DNA of 64,000 nucleotides from an uncultured Prevotella sp. GTDB lineage: Bacteria > Bacteroidota > Bacteroidia > Bacteroidales > Bacteroidaceae. Location: NCBI GenBank assembly GCA_900539625.1, contig UQCW01000002.1, positions 81,964-145,963 on the forward strand. The letters are read 5' to 3'. Below, piece after piece: positions 16,991-26,086 of the stretch. The position numbers and the translations under genes were made by a program. The stretch's first letter is position 1. The number at the start of each line of letters is the position of its first letter. The notes below the pieces were generated by a model. The model did no database searches. It worked only from the letters and a program-made list of their open reading frames with translations, and was not told where the DNA came from.

Positions 16991-18817
16991 TTATTGTATT
17001 CCTCTTGATCTGCTAACTGTCTCACGCTCCTCACGACCATTCTCATACTGCTGCATGGCCACAGATTGCATCTGCTCATTTTTTGCAAGTATCGCATTGG
17101 CAAGGGTATTCAACGGCAACGCCCCTGCCTGATATGCATCCACCACGGTTTGTGGCAATTGAATGGTACAGGGCACCCGGTTGATATGTACAATCAAACA
17201 ACTGCCTTTTAACACTGGATTGCTTAAACGTGGATTCAATGGCTCGTCTGCATATTGCCTGTATGCGACTTGTCGATAGCTTGCTGCATATCTATCTGGC
17301 ACTACGCCTTCATTGGCTTTCCTCTCCAATGCTTCATGTCCGGCTTTATTTATCAGATTGGCTCCTCCCATACCTATCAATAACATTTTAAGTATCGGAT
17401 TCTTCACGAACATTCCGGCCACAATACTTGCCAATGGTATCATGCTGTTGTCCATGTTCAAGGACTTTGTCTTGCCAGTAAGCAATCCTACTAACATATC
17501 TGGCAACATGGCGAGCACATATCCAAGGTTATGGGTGATGTCGCCGAAACCGTCTAACCCGAAATTTGCCAACAGTCCTTCCCAACCGTTTTCATTGGCT
17601 TGCTGCAACTGATTGGCTTGATCTTCATCTGCTGATGCGTCAACAGATTGTGCTTCTCCAGAACTGTCAGTTCCTTGTTCTCTTTCCGTACTTTTGCGCT
17701 CTGCCTCTTTTTGTTTTGCCGCTTCTTGCTGAGCTTTTTCCTTCAGATAGTCATCTTCCTTTCCTGGTGCTACAATCAACGGAACGTCCTTGTATTTTGG
17801 ATCCTTACGTATGTCTTTGGGCTTCAGAAAGTCCGTATTGGGTGTAAACACCGGGAATGGGGATTTGTTATTGCTGTTTGTTGTCCATGTCACAGGCTTG
17901 TATTTTTTTGTTGGTAACTTGATTTTATGTGATAACTGTCCGTTAAGCGTTTGCAGGAAACCTCCAGATTCTTCAAGTTCATTGGCATGTTTGCGAAAGC
18001 CGTTGAAGACATTGCCGTTACTGCCAAAGATTCCTTTGCTGATGCTTAGCTCCATTACCTGCTCCTTGCGTTGCTCCGTACTGCCAACGGTTTTGTCTAA
18101 GGCATATCCTAATGCTACATCGCAGCCAACGAACTTGGCGAAGGTTGTCCAACCATTAAAAGCTCCCATCGATACGGCATCTACCGCAGAACCTGCCACT
18201 CGTCCCGTAACTTTCTCTGTGTTACTTGGCTTATAGGCTTTCTCGCTTCTTGCCTCAATCTCTTTGGTTAATGTGGACTTCATCAATTCCTCAGTAAATC
18301 CCCAGATACTTTGCTTGGCTGCCTTTCGCATGATGTATTCCATCGATGATTTGGGGATGTCATCCACAACCAATTTGTTGATCATCAGGTCTTCCATCCG
18401 CTGACCGATATAGGCATATGCCAAATCGCATCCTATTTGTTTGGATAGTGCATCGTATTTTGTACGTCCGATTTGTTCCACCACGGCTTTACGCCATTCT
18501 GCTGACAACAATGCGAAGTCACGCTGCATCGCTTTGTCGTTTTGCATTTTCTCATTGCACATCTTGAGATAGTCCTCGGTGGTCTTGCTGTTCCACTCGC
18601 CAGCTGTGCGCACTGCTTGCCAACCCATGTCTATCAACATAGGATTGGATGATGCCATGATACCTGCCGGACTACGCTGGTAGTCTGCCAGTTCCTTGAC
18701 TTGCTTGTCGTTCAATGTCTTTCTGACTTGTTTCATTACAGACAAGACACTGCCTTCAAAGTAATGTTGCAGACTATATTCTATCTCCGCAAATCGTTTG
18801 CTGTTCTTTATGCTCAT
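16991..18817 (-). CDS. Large hypothetical element protein with membrane segments
   Basis: The protein of 608 residues is unknown. Its first third is helical and charged. A low-complexity Glu/Lys/Gln/Ser region (about 360-405) follows. Two hydrophobic stretches (about 425-450 and 455-490, including IPLASIVAGMFVKNPILKMLLIGMGG) suggest membrane insertion. The last 100 residues contain NPVLKGSCLIVHINRVPCTIQLPQTV. Homologous long proteins are expected in the same place of related Bacteroidales elements. Spacing to both neighbours is short, so it belongs to the transfer operon. Confidence 0.6.
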   Translation of the reverse strand: MSIKNSKRFAEIEYSLQHYFEGSVLSVMKQVRKTLNDKQVKELADYQRSPAGIMASSNPMLIDMGWQAVRTAGEWNSKTTEDYLKMCNEKMQNDKAMQRDFALLSAEWRKAVVEQIGRTKYDALSKQIGCDLAYAYIGQRMEDLMINKLVVDDIPKSSMEYIMRKAAKQSIWGFTEELMKSTLTKEIEARSEKAYKPSNTEKVTGRVAGSAVDAVSMGAFNGWTTFAKFVGCDVALGYALDKTVGSTEQRKEQVMELSISKGIFGSNGNVFNGFRKHANELEESGGFLQTLNGQLSHKIKLPTKKYKPVTWTTNSNNKSPFPVFTPNTDFLKPKDIRKDPKYKDVPLIVAPGKEDDYLKEKAQQEAAKQKEAERKSTEREQGTDSSGEAQSVDASADEDQANQLQQANENGWEGLLANFGLDGFGDITHNLGYVLAMLPDMLVGLLTGKTKSLNMDNSMIPLASIVAGMFVKNPILKMLLIGMGGANLINKAGHEALERKANEGVVPDRYAASYRQVAYRQYADEPLNPRLSNPVLKGSCLIVHINRVPCTIQLPQTVVDAYQAGALPLNTLANAILAKNEQMQSVAMQQYENGREERETVSRSRGIQ

Positions 18818-18828
18818 TGCTTTGTTAC

Positions 18829-19104
18829 TTACAGGGTTTGGTTCAACAGTTGCTCTTTGGTCTGCTCTATCGCATGATGGTATACTTCCATCTGCTTTGG
18901 GAAATATTCAGTTAGCCACTCGTCTTTCTCTATGCGGTCAAGAATAAACAGAATGGCTTGCTGACGTTCTATCTCCACTGAACTCTCTCCGTTCTCATGA
19001 TTGTTGAACCAGGCTTTGGTCCACCATCTTACTCCTGCGCGGTCGGGGTATACGCTGACTATTCTCGGTATGTCGAAGCTCTGAATGTCCACTTCCAAAT
19101 TCAT
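18829..19104 (-). CDS. Small hypothetical protein, transfer operon
   Basis: The 91-residue protein is soluble and mixed in charge (FDIPRIVSVYPDRAGVRWWTKAWFNNHENGE near residues 10-40). No family is recognised. It sits 11 bp before the 608-residue gene and 26 bp after the M23-like gene, so it is part of the same transcript. Confidence 0.6.
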   Translation of the reverse strand: MNLEVDIQSFDIPRIVSVYPDRAGVRWWTKAWFNNHENGESSVEIERQQAILFILDRIEKDEWLTEYFPKQMEVYHHAIEQTKEQLLNQTL

Positions 19105-19130
19105 TAATGGATCGACGACTCCACTACTGC

Positions 19131-19961
19131 TCAGGAGGTCGCTGTGGACTTTTTTTTTAATGCTTCATTCAATGTGGATAGGAACACATTGTGGCGCAAC
19201 GCCAAATAGTCAAGAAAATCCCCAATTAGGAGATTCTGTACCTTACATGCCAATGGTACGCTTCTCTGACTGATACCCAACGGATTGCTCATGCTTGGCA
19301 TAACCTCAAAGAAGTAGCGTTTCATGGCTCCCAACGAGAAAATATTACGTAGCGATTGTTCCCGATGGGGCGACAATGCATATTGTCCATGCCGTAGGTC
19401 ATCCATGTATAAAGGCAGATAACGCAGCATCAATGACTCGATTTCTTCTCTGTCGTTGTCATATTGTGTGGCGATATTCATGTCAAAATCGTCAATGTCT
19501 ATCGCCCCGATCCTTCCTTGATGTTTCAATGCTTTAATATTGCCATAAAGCATGGTCATGAATTCCAACGGATTCAGCTCCTCTCCGTCGAATTTTACAC
19601 TGATATGCAATCGGTCGCTGCTCAGGCTTACTGCTTGTCCTGCTACTACTGGCTCTCCGAAGTTGGCATACACATTGGCAAGATGTCCGTAGATCACCTC
19701 GTATTTACCATATCGTATCGTTTGGTATATGCCGTGTATGCTGTCACTGCCAACTCCCGATACGGTGCCACTTGCCACTGCGGACAGAGGATAATGGTTG
19801 ACCATAAAGTCCAGTCCGTGATGAAAGAACTTTTCTCCTGTAGATGGATGTGTCTGTTCTCCATATCCCAATGTCATTGCCACTTCTTTACCAGGCTGCT
19901 CCTCAAACGGCATACAATATCCGCTCTTGGACTGTAATATCATTTCTTCTGTATATTGCAT
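19131..19961 (-). CDS. M23/LytM-fold protein with altered active site
   Basis: The protein of 276 residues has the LytM fold in its first 135 residues: FFHHGLDF (His47 and Asp51 as HxxxD zinc ligands), VIYGHLANV and, in place of the usual HLHF, RLHISV. The zinc-ligand His of the last motif remains but the first His, catalytic in LytM enzymes, is Arg. The rest (about 140-276) is a helical domain with no match. There is no signal peptide. It may be a weak or inactive peptidase acting as a scaffold, or a variant enzyme; sequence alone does not decide. Confidence 0.7.
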   Translation of the reverse strand: MQYTEEMILQSKSGYCMPFEEQPGKEVAMTLGYGEQTHPSTGEKFFHHGLDFMVNHYPLSAVASGTVSGVGSDSIHGIYQTIRYGKYEVIYGHLANVYANFGEPVVAGQAVSLSSDRLHISVKFDGEELNPLEFMTMLYGNIKALKHQGRIGAIDIDDFDMNIATQYDNDREEIESLMLRYLPLYMDDLRHGQYALSPHREQSLRNIFSLGAMKRYFFEVMPSMSNPLGISQRSVPLACKVQNLLIGDFLDYLALRHNVFLSTLNEALKKKSTATS

Positions 19962-19971
19962 ACTTTTTCTG

Positions 19972-20637
19972 TTATCTTCTCATTCCTCTTACTTGTGCAT
20001 CTTCGGCAGTAGCTACTGCTGCACTACGCCTTTCTCCTGCGCTGTCACTTCCCATCATCTGATTGAGGTTGGCATTATTGCCCACCAGCATCATGCCGAG
20101 CATGGTTCCTGCTATTTTACCCAACCATCCGAAACGACCAAAGATGAGATAAGCTGCTGCCACCAGTCCCGCCAGACTCAATCCCGACACTTTGCCTTTG
20201 CCGAGGTTACTGAAGAAACTGCCGAACATATCCAGTCCGTTTCCATTGAAGATATTGCGGAAGAACTTGCTCATGCCGCTCCACTTGCTGTTGATGTCGC
20301 CCATGGCATTGTTCATGCTGTCTACCGCTTCTCCTGCCTTGTCTTTCAATTCCTTTACATCGCTGGCTGTTCCTGCAATGGCGTCGGTTGCTTCTTCTCC
20401 GATAACGGCATCGCTTACAATGCGTGTCACACTCTTGTCTGTGGTGAGTTTTTCCCAACCGACATATCCTACAGCTCCTCCTACTGTAGCTGTCTTTACC
20501 GCTTTGCCAGCGTGGTTCAGGGTTTGTGACGGATGAATCACAGAATTGCCTATAGACTTTGCAGAGGCTTTCGCTCCAGTCTTTGCGGCTCCCAATGCCT
20601 TACCACCTACTGTTAATAGTTTACTCCAAAATGACAT
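19972..20637 (-). CDS. Hypothetical membrane-associated protein, transfer operon
   Basis: The protein of 221 residues has a Gly/Ala/Lys-rich N-terminal half (LLTVGGKALGAAKTGAKASAK). Two hydrophobic segments follow in the second half (about 150-167 and 173-188: LSLAGLVAAAYLIFG, IAGTMLGMMLVG). The end is Ala/Ser/Met rich. No family is recognised. It lies 10 bp before the M23-like gene. The layout suggests a small inner-membrane component of the transfer machinery (inference). Confidence 0.6.
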   Translation of the reverse strand: MSFWSKLLTVGGKALGAAKTGAKASAKSIGNSVIHPSQTLNHAGKAVKTATVGGAVGYVGWEKLTTDKSVTRIVSDAVIGEEATDAIAGTASDVKELKDKAGEAVDSMNNAMGDINSKWSGMSKFFRNIFNGNGLDMFGSFFSNLGKGKVSGLSLAGLVAAAYLIFGRFGWLGKIAGTMLGMMLVGNNANLNQMMGSDSAGERRSAAVATAEDAQVRGMRR

Positions 20638-20790
20638 ATTCTATCGTTTTTTGTTATTTCATTATTTATTTGACCTCATATCTGCCTTATCCGACCTACT
20701 ATTAATAGCCTTACAATTCCCTATGAAACTACTATGCCTACCTTCATCCTCAACTTAGAAAGGCTTAAAGATGCTTATCTCTGCTTATTG
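20638..20790. other. Gap inside the transfer operon
   Basis: No gene or recognised signal was found in these 153 bp. No TAnnTTTG element is apparent on the minus strand, so the operon probably reads through. Confidence 0.4.
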
Positions 20791-21483
20791 CTAAGGCATC
20801 ACGTTTCGTCCGGCTTGTTCCCATCTTCTTTTTGCAGCATTCACGATTTCTTGTTTGTTGGCTTTTTGTGGCTTTGATCCTTCGTCTATCTCCAACCATA
20901 TATCACCCATACTTGTGTACTTCACAGCTTTTGTCAGTCGTTGCAGTTTCTTGTTCATCACTTTCAATTTCGGACGAATTCCAAACACTACTTCCATACG
21001 TTCTTTCTCTGTCATCTTATTCTTTGACAGACATACTGTTCGTATGTCATTTACGATTTCTACGCTGTTCAGTATCAACTCACGATAGATCTTATTGCGC
21101 TTGGTGGATAACGCTACGGCCAATCCATTACTCGGATGGGTATCCAGTTGTTTGATTAATCCACCCATGTTATTTGTGAGCTGCGTCACCTCATGATAGA
21201 ATCCGTATACCTGCGCTGCATAACATACAATCGAACGAAACGAGTCAAGGTAGTTGTTGAACTCTCGATGCAAGTCTGTAGTTGCCTTCACTTCTTCCTT
21301 TGTCCAGATATGACCAGTGGTCATCATCAACATCACTTGTTCTTGGTTCTTCAACTGTTTCTCTGCCTTGTTGGTGTACATCAGTATCATTCCCGTCAAC
21401 GTCGGGTCTGACTGGGCATAGGTTTTGGCAATGCTCAGTAGCATCACTATCACCATTGCTCCTATATATTTTACAACTCCCAT
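20791..21483 (-). CDS. Periplasmic transfer-operon protein A (paralogous pair)
   Basis: The protein of 230 residues has a signal peptide (VVKYIGAMVIVMLLSIAKTYAQ). The mature part is helical. It resembles the neighbouring gene product: both have a Lys/Gln-rich first helix, a block ending in LQRLTKAVKYTSMGDIWLEI or LHRLYLSIRYYTFNDVWNNA, and a C-terminal block with RRWEQAGR or ERWRRAAQ. The shared pattern suggests tandem duplication. Secreted helical proteins of this size in transfer operons recall VirB5/TrbJ-type components, but I cannot assign a family by sequence. Confidence 0.68.
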   Translation of the reverse strand: MGVVKYIGAMVIVMLLSIAKTYAQSDPTLTGMILMYTNKAEKQLKNQEQVMLMMTTGHIWTKEEVKATTDLHREFNNYLDSFRSIVCYAAQVYGFYHEVTQLTNNMGGLIKQLDTHPSNGLAVALSTKRNKIYRELILNSVEIVNDIRTVCLSKNKMTEKERMEVVFGIRPKLKVMNKKLQRLTKAVKYTSMGDIWLEIDEGSKPQKANKQEIVNAAKRRWEQAGRNVMP

Positions 21484-21587
21484 TTATTCCATTGCTCTTT
21501 TGTACAACATTGTATTTGTCCTAATCAACCTATAGCTTAGTTGCTTAGGAAATGGTCCAATAAGACTTATTCCTTATAATAGGAGTC

Positions 21588-22274
21588 TTATTCTCCTGTC
21601 ACTTGCGCTGCTCTTCGCCATCGTTCCATTGCTTGCCTTGCAACATCTGCATTGTTTCTGTCTATCATTCCTGCCGTAGCATTATTCCATACGTCATTGA
21701 ATGTATAGTAGCGTATGCTCAGATACAACCGATGGAGTTTCTTACTGAAACTGCTGAGTTTGTCATTCAAAGCCCAAAGGGTCTTGCTTCGGTCTGCTCC
21801 TGTTATCATGTTCTCGTTACCTCCTTGCGATACGGCATCGTTCAGCAAGGTAAAGACTGATACCAATTCTGTAGCTGTCTCAATATACAGGTTGTTCATT
21901 GACATATTCGCAACAATGCCTTGCGGATTATTGTTGATGGCTTTGCGCAACTTGCCCAAAGTAATGAAAATTCTCACTCCGTCATCATATAGATGGGTAC
22001 AGGCTTTCAACGAAGAGGCGTAACCGCTGATGTCTTTCAAATAGCTGTTGTATTGTTTCTGCCATTTGTGCATTTGATTGAACTCGGCTGCAATGGTATT
22101 CTGTAATATGGCTGTTTTCTTCTGACCATTGATCTGACTGTCTATCTGCTTTTCCAACAGTTCATTACCCTCTGCCAGTGCCATCCATTCCAATGGATTT
22201 GATGCAGTTATCTGTGCCTTTCCATTCATGGCTGTTCCCAAAACTATTCCCATCACCAATATCATTCTTCTCAT
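21588..22274 (-). CDS. Periplasmic transfer-operon protein B (paralogous pair)
   Basis: The protein of 228 residues begins with a signal peptide (MRRMILVMGIVLGTAMNGKAQ). The mature helical part parallels the neighbouring downstream gene along its length, including a Tyr-rich block before an Asp-Val/Ile-Trp dipeptide and a C-terminal ERWRRAA block. The gene starts two bases after the toprim gene. A hairpin (AATAAGACT, 21559-21567, with AGTCTTATT, 21584-21592) overlaps its stop codon and could slow or attenuate transcription into the next gene. Function unknown; an envelope role is inferred. Confidence 0.68.
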   Translation of the reverse strand: MRRMILVMGIVLGTAMNGKAQITASNPLEWMALAEGNELLEKQIDSQINGQKKTAILQNTIAAEFNQMHKWQKQYNSYLKDISGYASSLKACTHLYDDGVRIFITLGKLRKAINNNPQGIVANMSMNNLYIETATELVSVFTLLNDAVSQGGNENMITGADRSKTLWALNDKLSSFSKKLHRLYLSIRYYTFNDVWNNATAGMIDRNNADVARQAMERWRRAAQVTGE

Positions 22275-22276
22275 TT

Positions 22277-23410
22277 TTACCTCCTCATTCCTCCTGATTT
22301 TCTTTCGTCTGGTACTCCCAATGGTTCGAATTCTCCTTCCAGTGATTTGATATGCTCCTCACTTGGTTTGTCCAACAACACATCATTCCAATCTTTGGCC
22401 CACATGGGGATTGGCATGACTCTAACGTTGTCTGGATTTATACCTTGCTCTTTCGCAATTTGTTTGAATAGCTCCACAAATTCACGTCCTGCCTTATCGT
22501 TATCAAAGCATAGATAATGTTGAGCTTGCGGTGTGGCTTCCAACATTCCTTTTATTTGTCCTTTGGTTGGTGAACCGCCCGTAGATACGTATATGCCCTT
22601 ACGGGATAGCTCGGGATTTTGCTTTATTGCCTCACGGTGTATCTGATAAAATGACATTGCATCATAGGCACTCTCAAACCATCCGACACCACCTACACGA
22701 TCCAAAGGTTCGTTCTTCAAGTTGGCTATCCACAGACCTTCACTTCCATTGCTGCCTTCTGCCTTGCCTTTATATGTGCTGCTTCCATCCATTCTTGGAC
22801 GACCGCGTTCTTCCAGTCCGACAATGGTGTTGTCTCCCGGCTTGGTCAACGGAAAAGCCAAATTGGTATATTTCAGTCCATCGTTCCTGTGTTTGGTCGC
22901 AAGAACAAAGTGCTTGTTAAAGGCATACTGTGTATACAGGTCTATACCTCTTGGCTTGAAGTAGAAATAAAATGGCTTTTGGGTGTTTCTATCTCCAGTG
23001 TCAAACTTCAACAAATCATAGTCTTTTAATGAGAATTGATTACTTGTTGCTTTTGGTGCCAATATCGGGTTGTAGTGCTCTTTCACTGGATTGTTCAACA
23101 AGCGGTTGCATACCAAGTTTACCAATCTGTCCGTGGACATTCCTGCTCGATATTCGTCAAATTTTTCTGGATGTTCCTTGATGAAGGAGATTACATTATA
23201 CAGTTTCTGACGTGGTGGCTGAAAACAGCATTGACCGTTGGGTGTCACCAGAAATTTATCCCCATGCACACGCCTTCCGTCACTGTCTGTCCGCACATAC
23301 GACGGATAGCGCAATCCATCTCGTTTATTCAGATGATAACCTGCATCCACGAGTACGTCTTGTATGCGCAATCGCTGCAAGAAGTCATTGTATGTCAAAT
23401 CTCCGTTCAT
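22277..23410 (-). CDS. Toprim-domain primase-like protein
   Basis: The protein of 377 residues has a primase-like layout. An N-terminal part (about 1-120) contains a segment similar to DUF3991/zinc-finger-less CHC2 regions (NGQCCFQPPRQKLYNVISFIKEH). A toprim core follows at about 240-345, with WFESAYDAMSF carrying the first acidic residue and HYLCFDNDKAGREF the DxD-like metal site. Such element primases prime the transferred strand in the recipient. Its ATG overlaps the upstream stop by one base (TAATG), showing translational coupling. Confidence 0.8.
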   Translation of the reverse strand: MNGDLTYNDFLQRLRIQDVLVDAGYHLNKRDGLRYPSYVRTDSDGRRVHGDKFLVTPNGQCCFQPPRQKLYNVISFIKEHPEKFDEYRAGMSTDRLVNLVCNRLLNNPVKEHYNPILAPKATSNQFSLKDYDLLKFDTGDRNTQKPFYFYFKPRGIDLYTQYAFNKHFVLATKHRNDGLKYTNLAFPLTKPGDNTIVGLEERGRPRMDGSSTYKGKAEGSNGSEGLWIANLKNEPLDRVGGVGWFESAYDAMSFYQIHREAIKQNPELSRKGIYVSTGGSPTKGQIKGMLEATPQAQHYLCFDNDKAGREFVELFKQIAKEQGINPDNVRVMPIPMWAKDWNDVLLDKPSEEHIKSLEGEFEPLGVPDERKSGGMRR

Positions 23411-25053
23411 TAATATCCTCGTCGTATTTCTGTTATTTCCTGATTCATCTGTGCTTCGAAATTTCTCGCTGCCACCTCATTGGGCATGTCTACTCCAGGC
23501 TTGAAGTAGGGGCGTGGGGGATGTCTTCCTTCCGTGCAATCTACATAGATTTCAGGATGGGGATGATGGCTCATTCCATGCGCTACTTCTGATGTTACTA
23601 CGGCTCCTGCGGCTAAAGCTGCAAAGATTTTGGTTCCCAATCCAGTGCTGGCTTCAGGACGTGACTTCATGTCCACTTCCTTAAAGATGTTGGAAAAGAG
23701 CTTCATACGGTGATAGTCATCCACTGCCATAAACTTGTCATATTGTTTCTGGCTTATTTCATGACTGATGGTTTCTCCGTTGATAATGGCTGTCATGCGG
23801 TATTTCACATCGCCCTTTTCTTGTTGCTTTGCTGATTGTCCCTGCTCTTTTGCTTGCTCGCTTGTTGCAACTGGTACTTCTGTATTCTGTATCTTTTCGA
23901 CATATATTTCGTCCACTTGCACCTCACGGCCGTTCTTTACTTCTCGGTACCAACCTTTACTTTCGTTCAATAGGTTCAGGTCTTGTCCGTTTACCGATGC
24001 GTCACCATGAATCTGTGGCTCTCGCTCCACAGTCTGTTCTTCGTCTTGTCCGGCTTCAACGACTGGTTGCTGTCGTTGCTCCATTTCTTGCTGCACTTCT
24101 GGACGCAATCCTATATTGATGCGCTCTTTGCTGTTCAGCATATCCATGGTAACCTTATCCGCAAAGTCATCTTTGATTACATTGTTCAGTATGTCCAGTC
24201 GTTTGTCTATTGGCATTTGCTTGATGGAGTTGTTGGTCAACGCCTTCAACTCGTCTTCTTTCAAGTCATACACCATATCTACATTCGTGGCTTTTGACTG
24301 GATGGTAAGCGTTTTGCTCTGCTCATCAATGATGATACCATGCGATGAAAGACATTCCTGCCATTTCTCGTTGGAGAAATAGACTGGGGATGTTATCAAC
24401 TCCTTGTAGGGTTTGGCTGGTTCATTACTTCTTGGTCTGCTTACCACTGGTGTTACCACTGCTTGCAGATTTTGCAGTACATCTTGACTTACAACAGGCT
24501 GTTGTGCCTGTCCCTTATAATAGAACCCATAACCGCCTGATTGCAGTTCGCCTGGATTCATTCTTCTGTCCCAACGTTCTGACACCATTGGGGCTTGCGG
24601 ATAGAAAAGTTGACCGCCAACTCTTCGGAGATGCCAGCCATCCTGCATTCTCGGTGTCCATCCCAAAAAGTGAGGAGGGTGCATACAATACCCTCCTGTT
24701 CGTCCATACTCACCAATTCCTACACGATACCCATGTAGTCCCATTGCTACACGTCCGTTGGCATTACGGGCATGCACGAAGTTTTTAGGCAGATAAAAGT
24801 CATTGTCTACAACACTCGTGAAGGTATTATAGGCTGTCTTGTTGGCATAGCTGGTTCCCCAGTCTGTCAATGCAAGCATTTGCTTCTCGGTGAGCCTGTA
24901 GGTGAGCAACGGACTGTCATGTCCCTGCACTGCCAACTGATACCCATTGCCATCGGCAATGATATGCGCTTGCATACCATTGCGCATAAGCAGATCACGC
25001 AACTCTGGGGATATGTCCATCTGCCTTGGATTCAATTGTTTTCTTATCGCCAT
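23410..25053 (-). CDS. DUF3945-type element protein, large
   Basis: The protein of 547 residues contains blocks resembling DUF3945-type sequences (PVYFSNEKWQECLSSHGIIIDEQSKTLTI near 225-255 and YRMTAIINGETISHEISQKQYDKFMAVDD near 425-453). A Gln/Glu-rich linker lies between them. The start is soluble (MAIRKQLNPRQMDISPELRDLLMRNG) and the C-terminus contains an Ala/Gly hydrophobic patch (IFAALAAGAVVTSEVAHG). DUF3945 proteins are frequent beside primase and topoisomerase genes in Bacteroidales elements; activity unknown. It ends by overlapping the toprim gene. Confidence 0.62.
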   Translation of the reverse strand: MAIRKQLNPRQMDISPELRDLLMRNGMQAHIIADGNGYQLAVQGHDSPLLTYRLTEKQMLALTDWGTSYANKTAYNTFTSVVDNDFYLPKNFVHARNANGRVAMGLHGYRVGIGEYGRTGGYCMHPPHFLGWTPRMQDGWHLRRVGGQLFYPQAPMVSERWDRRMNPGELQSGGYGFYYKGQAQQPVVSQDVLQNLQAVVTPVVSRPRSNEPAKPYKELITSPVYFSNEKWQECLSSHGIIIDEQSKTLTIQSKATNVDMVYDLKEDELKALTNNSIKQMPIDKRLDILNNVIKDDFADKVTMDMLNSKERINIGLRPEVQQEMEQRQQPVVEAGQDEEQTVEREPQIHGDASVNGQDLNLLNESKGWYREVKNGREVQVDEIYVEKIQNTEVPVATSEQAKEQGQSAKQQEKGDVKYRMTAIINGETISHEISQKQYDKFMAVDDYHRMKLFSNIFKEVDMKSRPEASTGLGTKIFAALAAGAVVTSEVAHGMSHHPHPEIYVDCTEGRHPPRPYFKPGVDMPNEVAARNFEAQMNQEITEIRRGY

Positions 25054-25080
25054 TCTTTTCTCGTGTTTTTAGTGATACTT

Positions 25081-25305
25081 CTACGCATCCCCTCGCTCCA
25101 GTGCTTCTTCCAACAATTTGTCTTTATATGCTACAAACTGTCTCGCACTGTCCTCGCAGATGCACAATCCCTTGTTTAAGCAGTACTGTGTGTATTCTTC
25201 CTGCCATTCCTCTGAGTAATGGTTGACATAATCCAACCAACCATATTCTCCTTTCTGAACTTTTTCTACCAGTACTTCCTCTGGATAATATTTGTTCTTT
25301 GCCAT
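25081..25305 (-). CDS. Small hypothetical protein, transfer operon
   Basis: The 74-residue acidic protein (MAKNKYYPEEVLVEKVQKGEYGWLDYVNHYS) carries many Tyr and Glu residues and two Cys in its middle. No family is recognised. Gaps of 28 and 27 bp connect it to its neighbours in the operon. Its composition would suit a protein-protein adaptor but nothing is proven. Confidence 0.58.
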   Translation of the reverse strand: MAKNKYYPEEVLVEKVQKGEYGWLDYVNHYSEEWQEEYTQYCLNKGLCICEDSARQFVAYKDKLLEEALERGDA

Positions 25306-25333
25306 TCTTCTTGTATTATTCTACTATTCTTTT

Positions 25334-26086
25334 TTAATGATGTCCGATTCTCGCAAGATGTCCCTCTCGCTTGCGTGACAACTCATTCCACAACTCTTCC
25401 GTATAATCATCCTCACTGACATAGTCCAGATTACCGTCATCGTCCATCACCCAACAGCCATAACATCCGAATGTGTATTTATCCCATTCTCTTTTGGTCT
25501 GCTCTTGCCATTTCCGGTCATCACCTTGGCATAGTCTGATACCTGTGCTTTCATTCAGGTCAATGCCAACTGTAACAGGGTCTTCGTCCATTACGAATGT
25601 AAGCGGTTCACCATGTTGGATGACTTTTACTTCTGCTGAACTCAGATGCATTTCTCCTGACAGAACTTGCAGGTTGCGACCAATGACTGGTGTGGGGGCA
25701 TACATCACTTGGTTGGTCTCTGCATCCAACTGCACGAATGCTTTGCTCTGTTTTCCGTCCATCATCATGTCTGCAAGGATGGCTTTTCCTGATAGCAACT
25801 GCTTCTGTTGTTCCTGGTCATATTGCGCCAAAGGTGCTTGGCTCAGTACTGGATAGAACATTACGTCTACCTTACCATCTTTCATGCGTACAAAAGCGAA
25901 ACGTGTTCGACTCTTGATAACATTCTCATTTTCATCCTCCACCTGTATGGGCAGTATAGGCGAACGTCTTCCCTGACCGATGTCTTCCAATACATGCATG
26001 GGCAGGTCTTCAATCATTTCTCGTGTCAATCCGTACTTGGCAAGTGTCTCATACGGCACTTCATGTTCTTCTATTCTTGCTTTCAT
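25334..26086 (-). CDS. DUF4099/DUF3945-family protein, first gene of the transfer operon
   Basis: The protein of 250 residues begins with the DUF4099 pattern (VPYETLAKYGLTREMIEDLPMHVLEDIGQGRRS, about residues 9-41) and continues with a DUF3945-like block (FAFVRMKDGKVDVMFYPVL, then LSGKAILADM and NQVMYAPTPVI). These domains recur in Bacteroidales transfer regions without known activity. It is the promoter-proximal gene of the leftward operon and reads away from the inverted-repeat operator at 26234-26265. Confidence 0.72.
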   Translation of the reverse strand: MKARIEEHEVPYETLAKYGLTREMIEDLPMHVLEDIGQGRRSPILPIQVEDENENVIKSRTRFAFVRMKDGKVDVMFYPVLSQAPLAQYDQEQQKQLLSGKAILADMMMDGKQSKAFVQLDAETNQVMYAPTPVIGRNLQVLSGEMHLSSAEVKVIQHGEPLTFVMDEDPVTVGIDLNESTGIRLCQGDDRKWQEQTKREWDKYTFGCYGCWVMDDDGNLDYVSEDDYTEELWNELSRKREGHLARIGHH

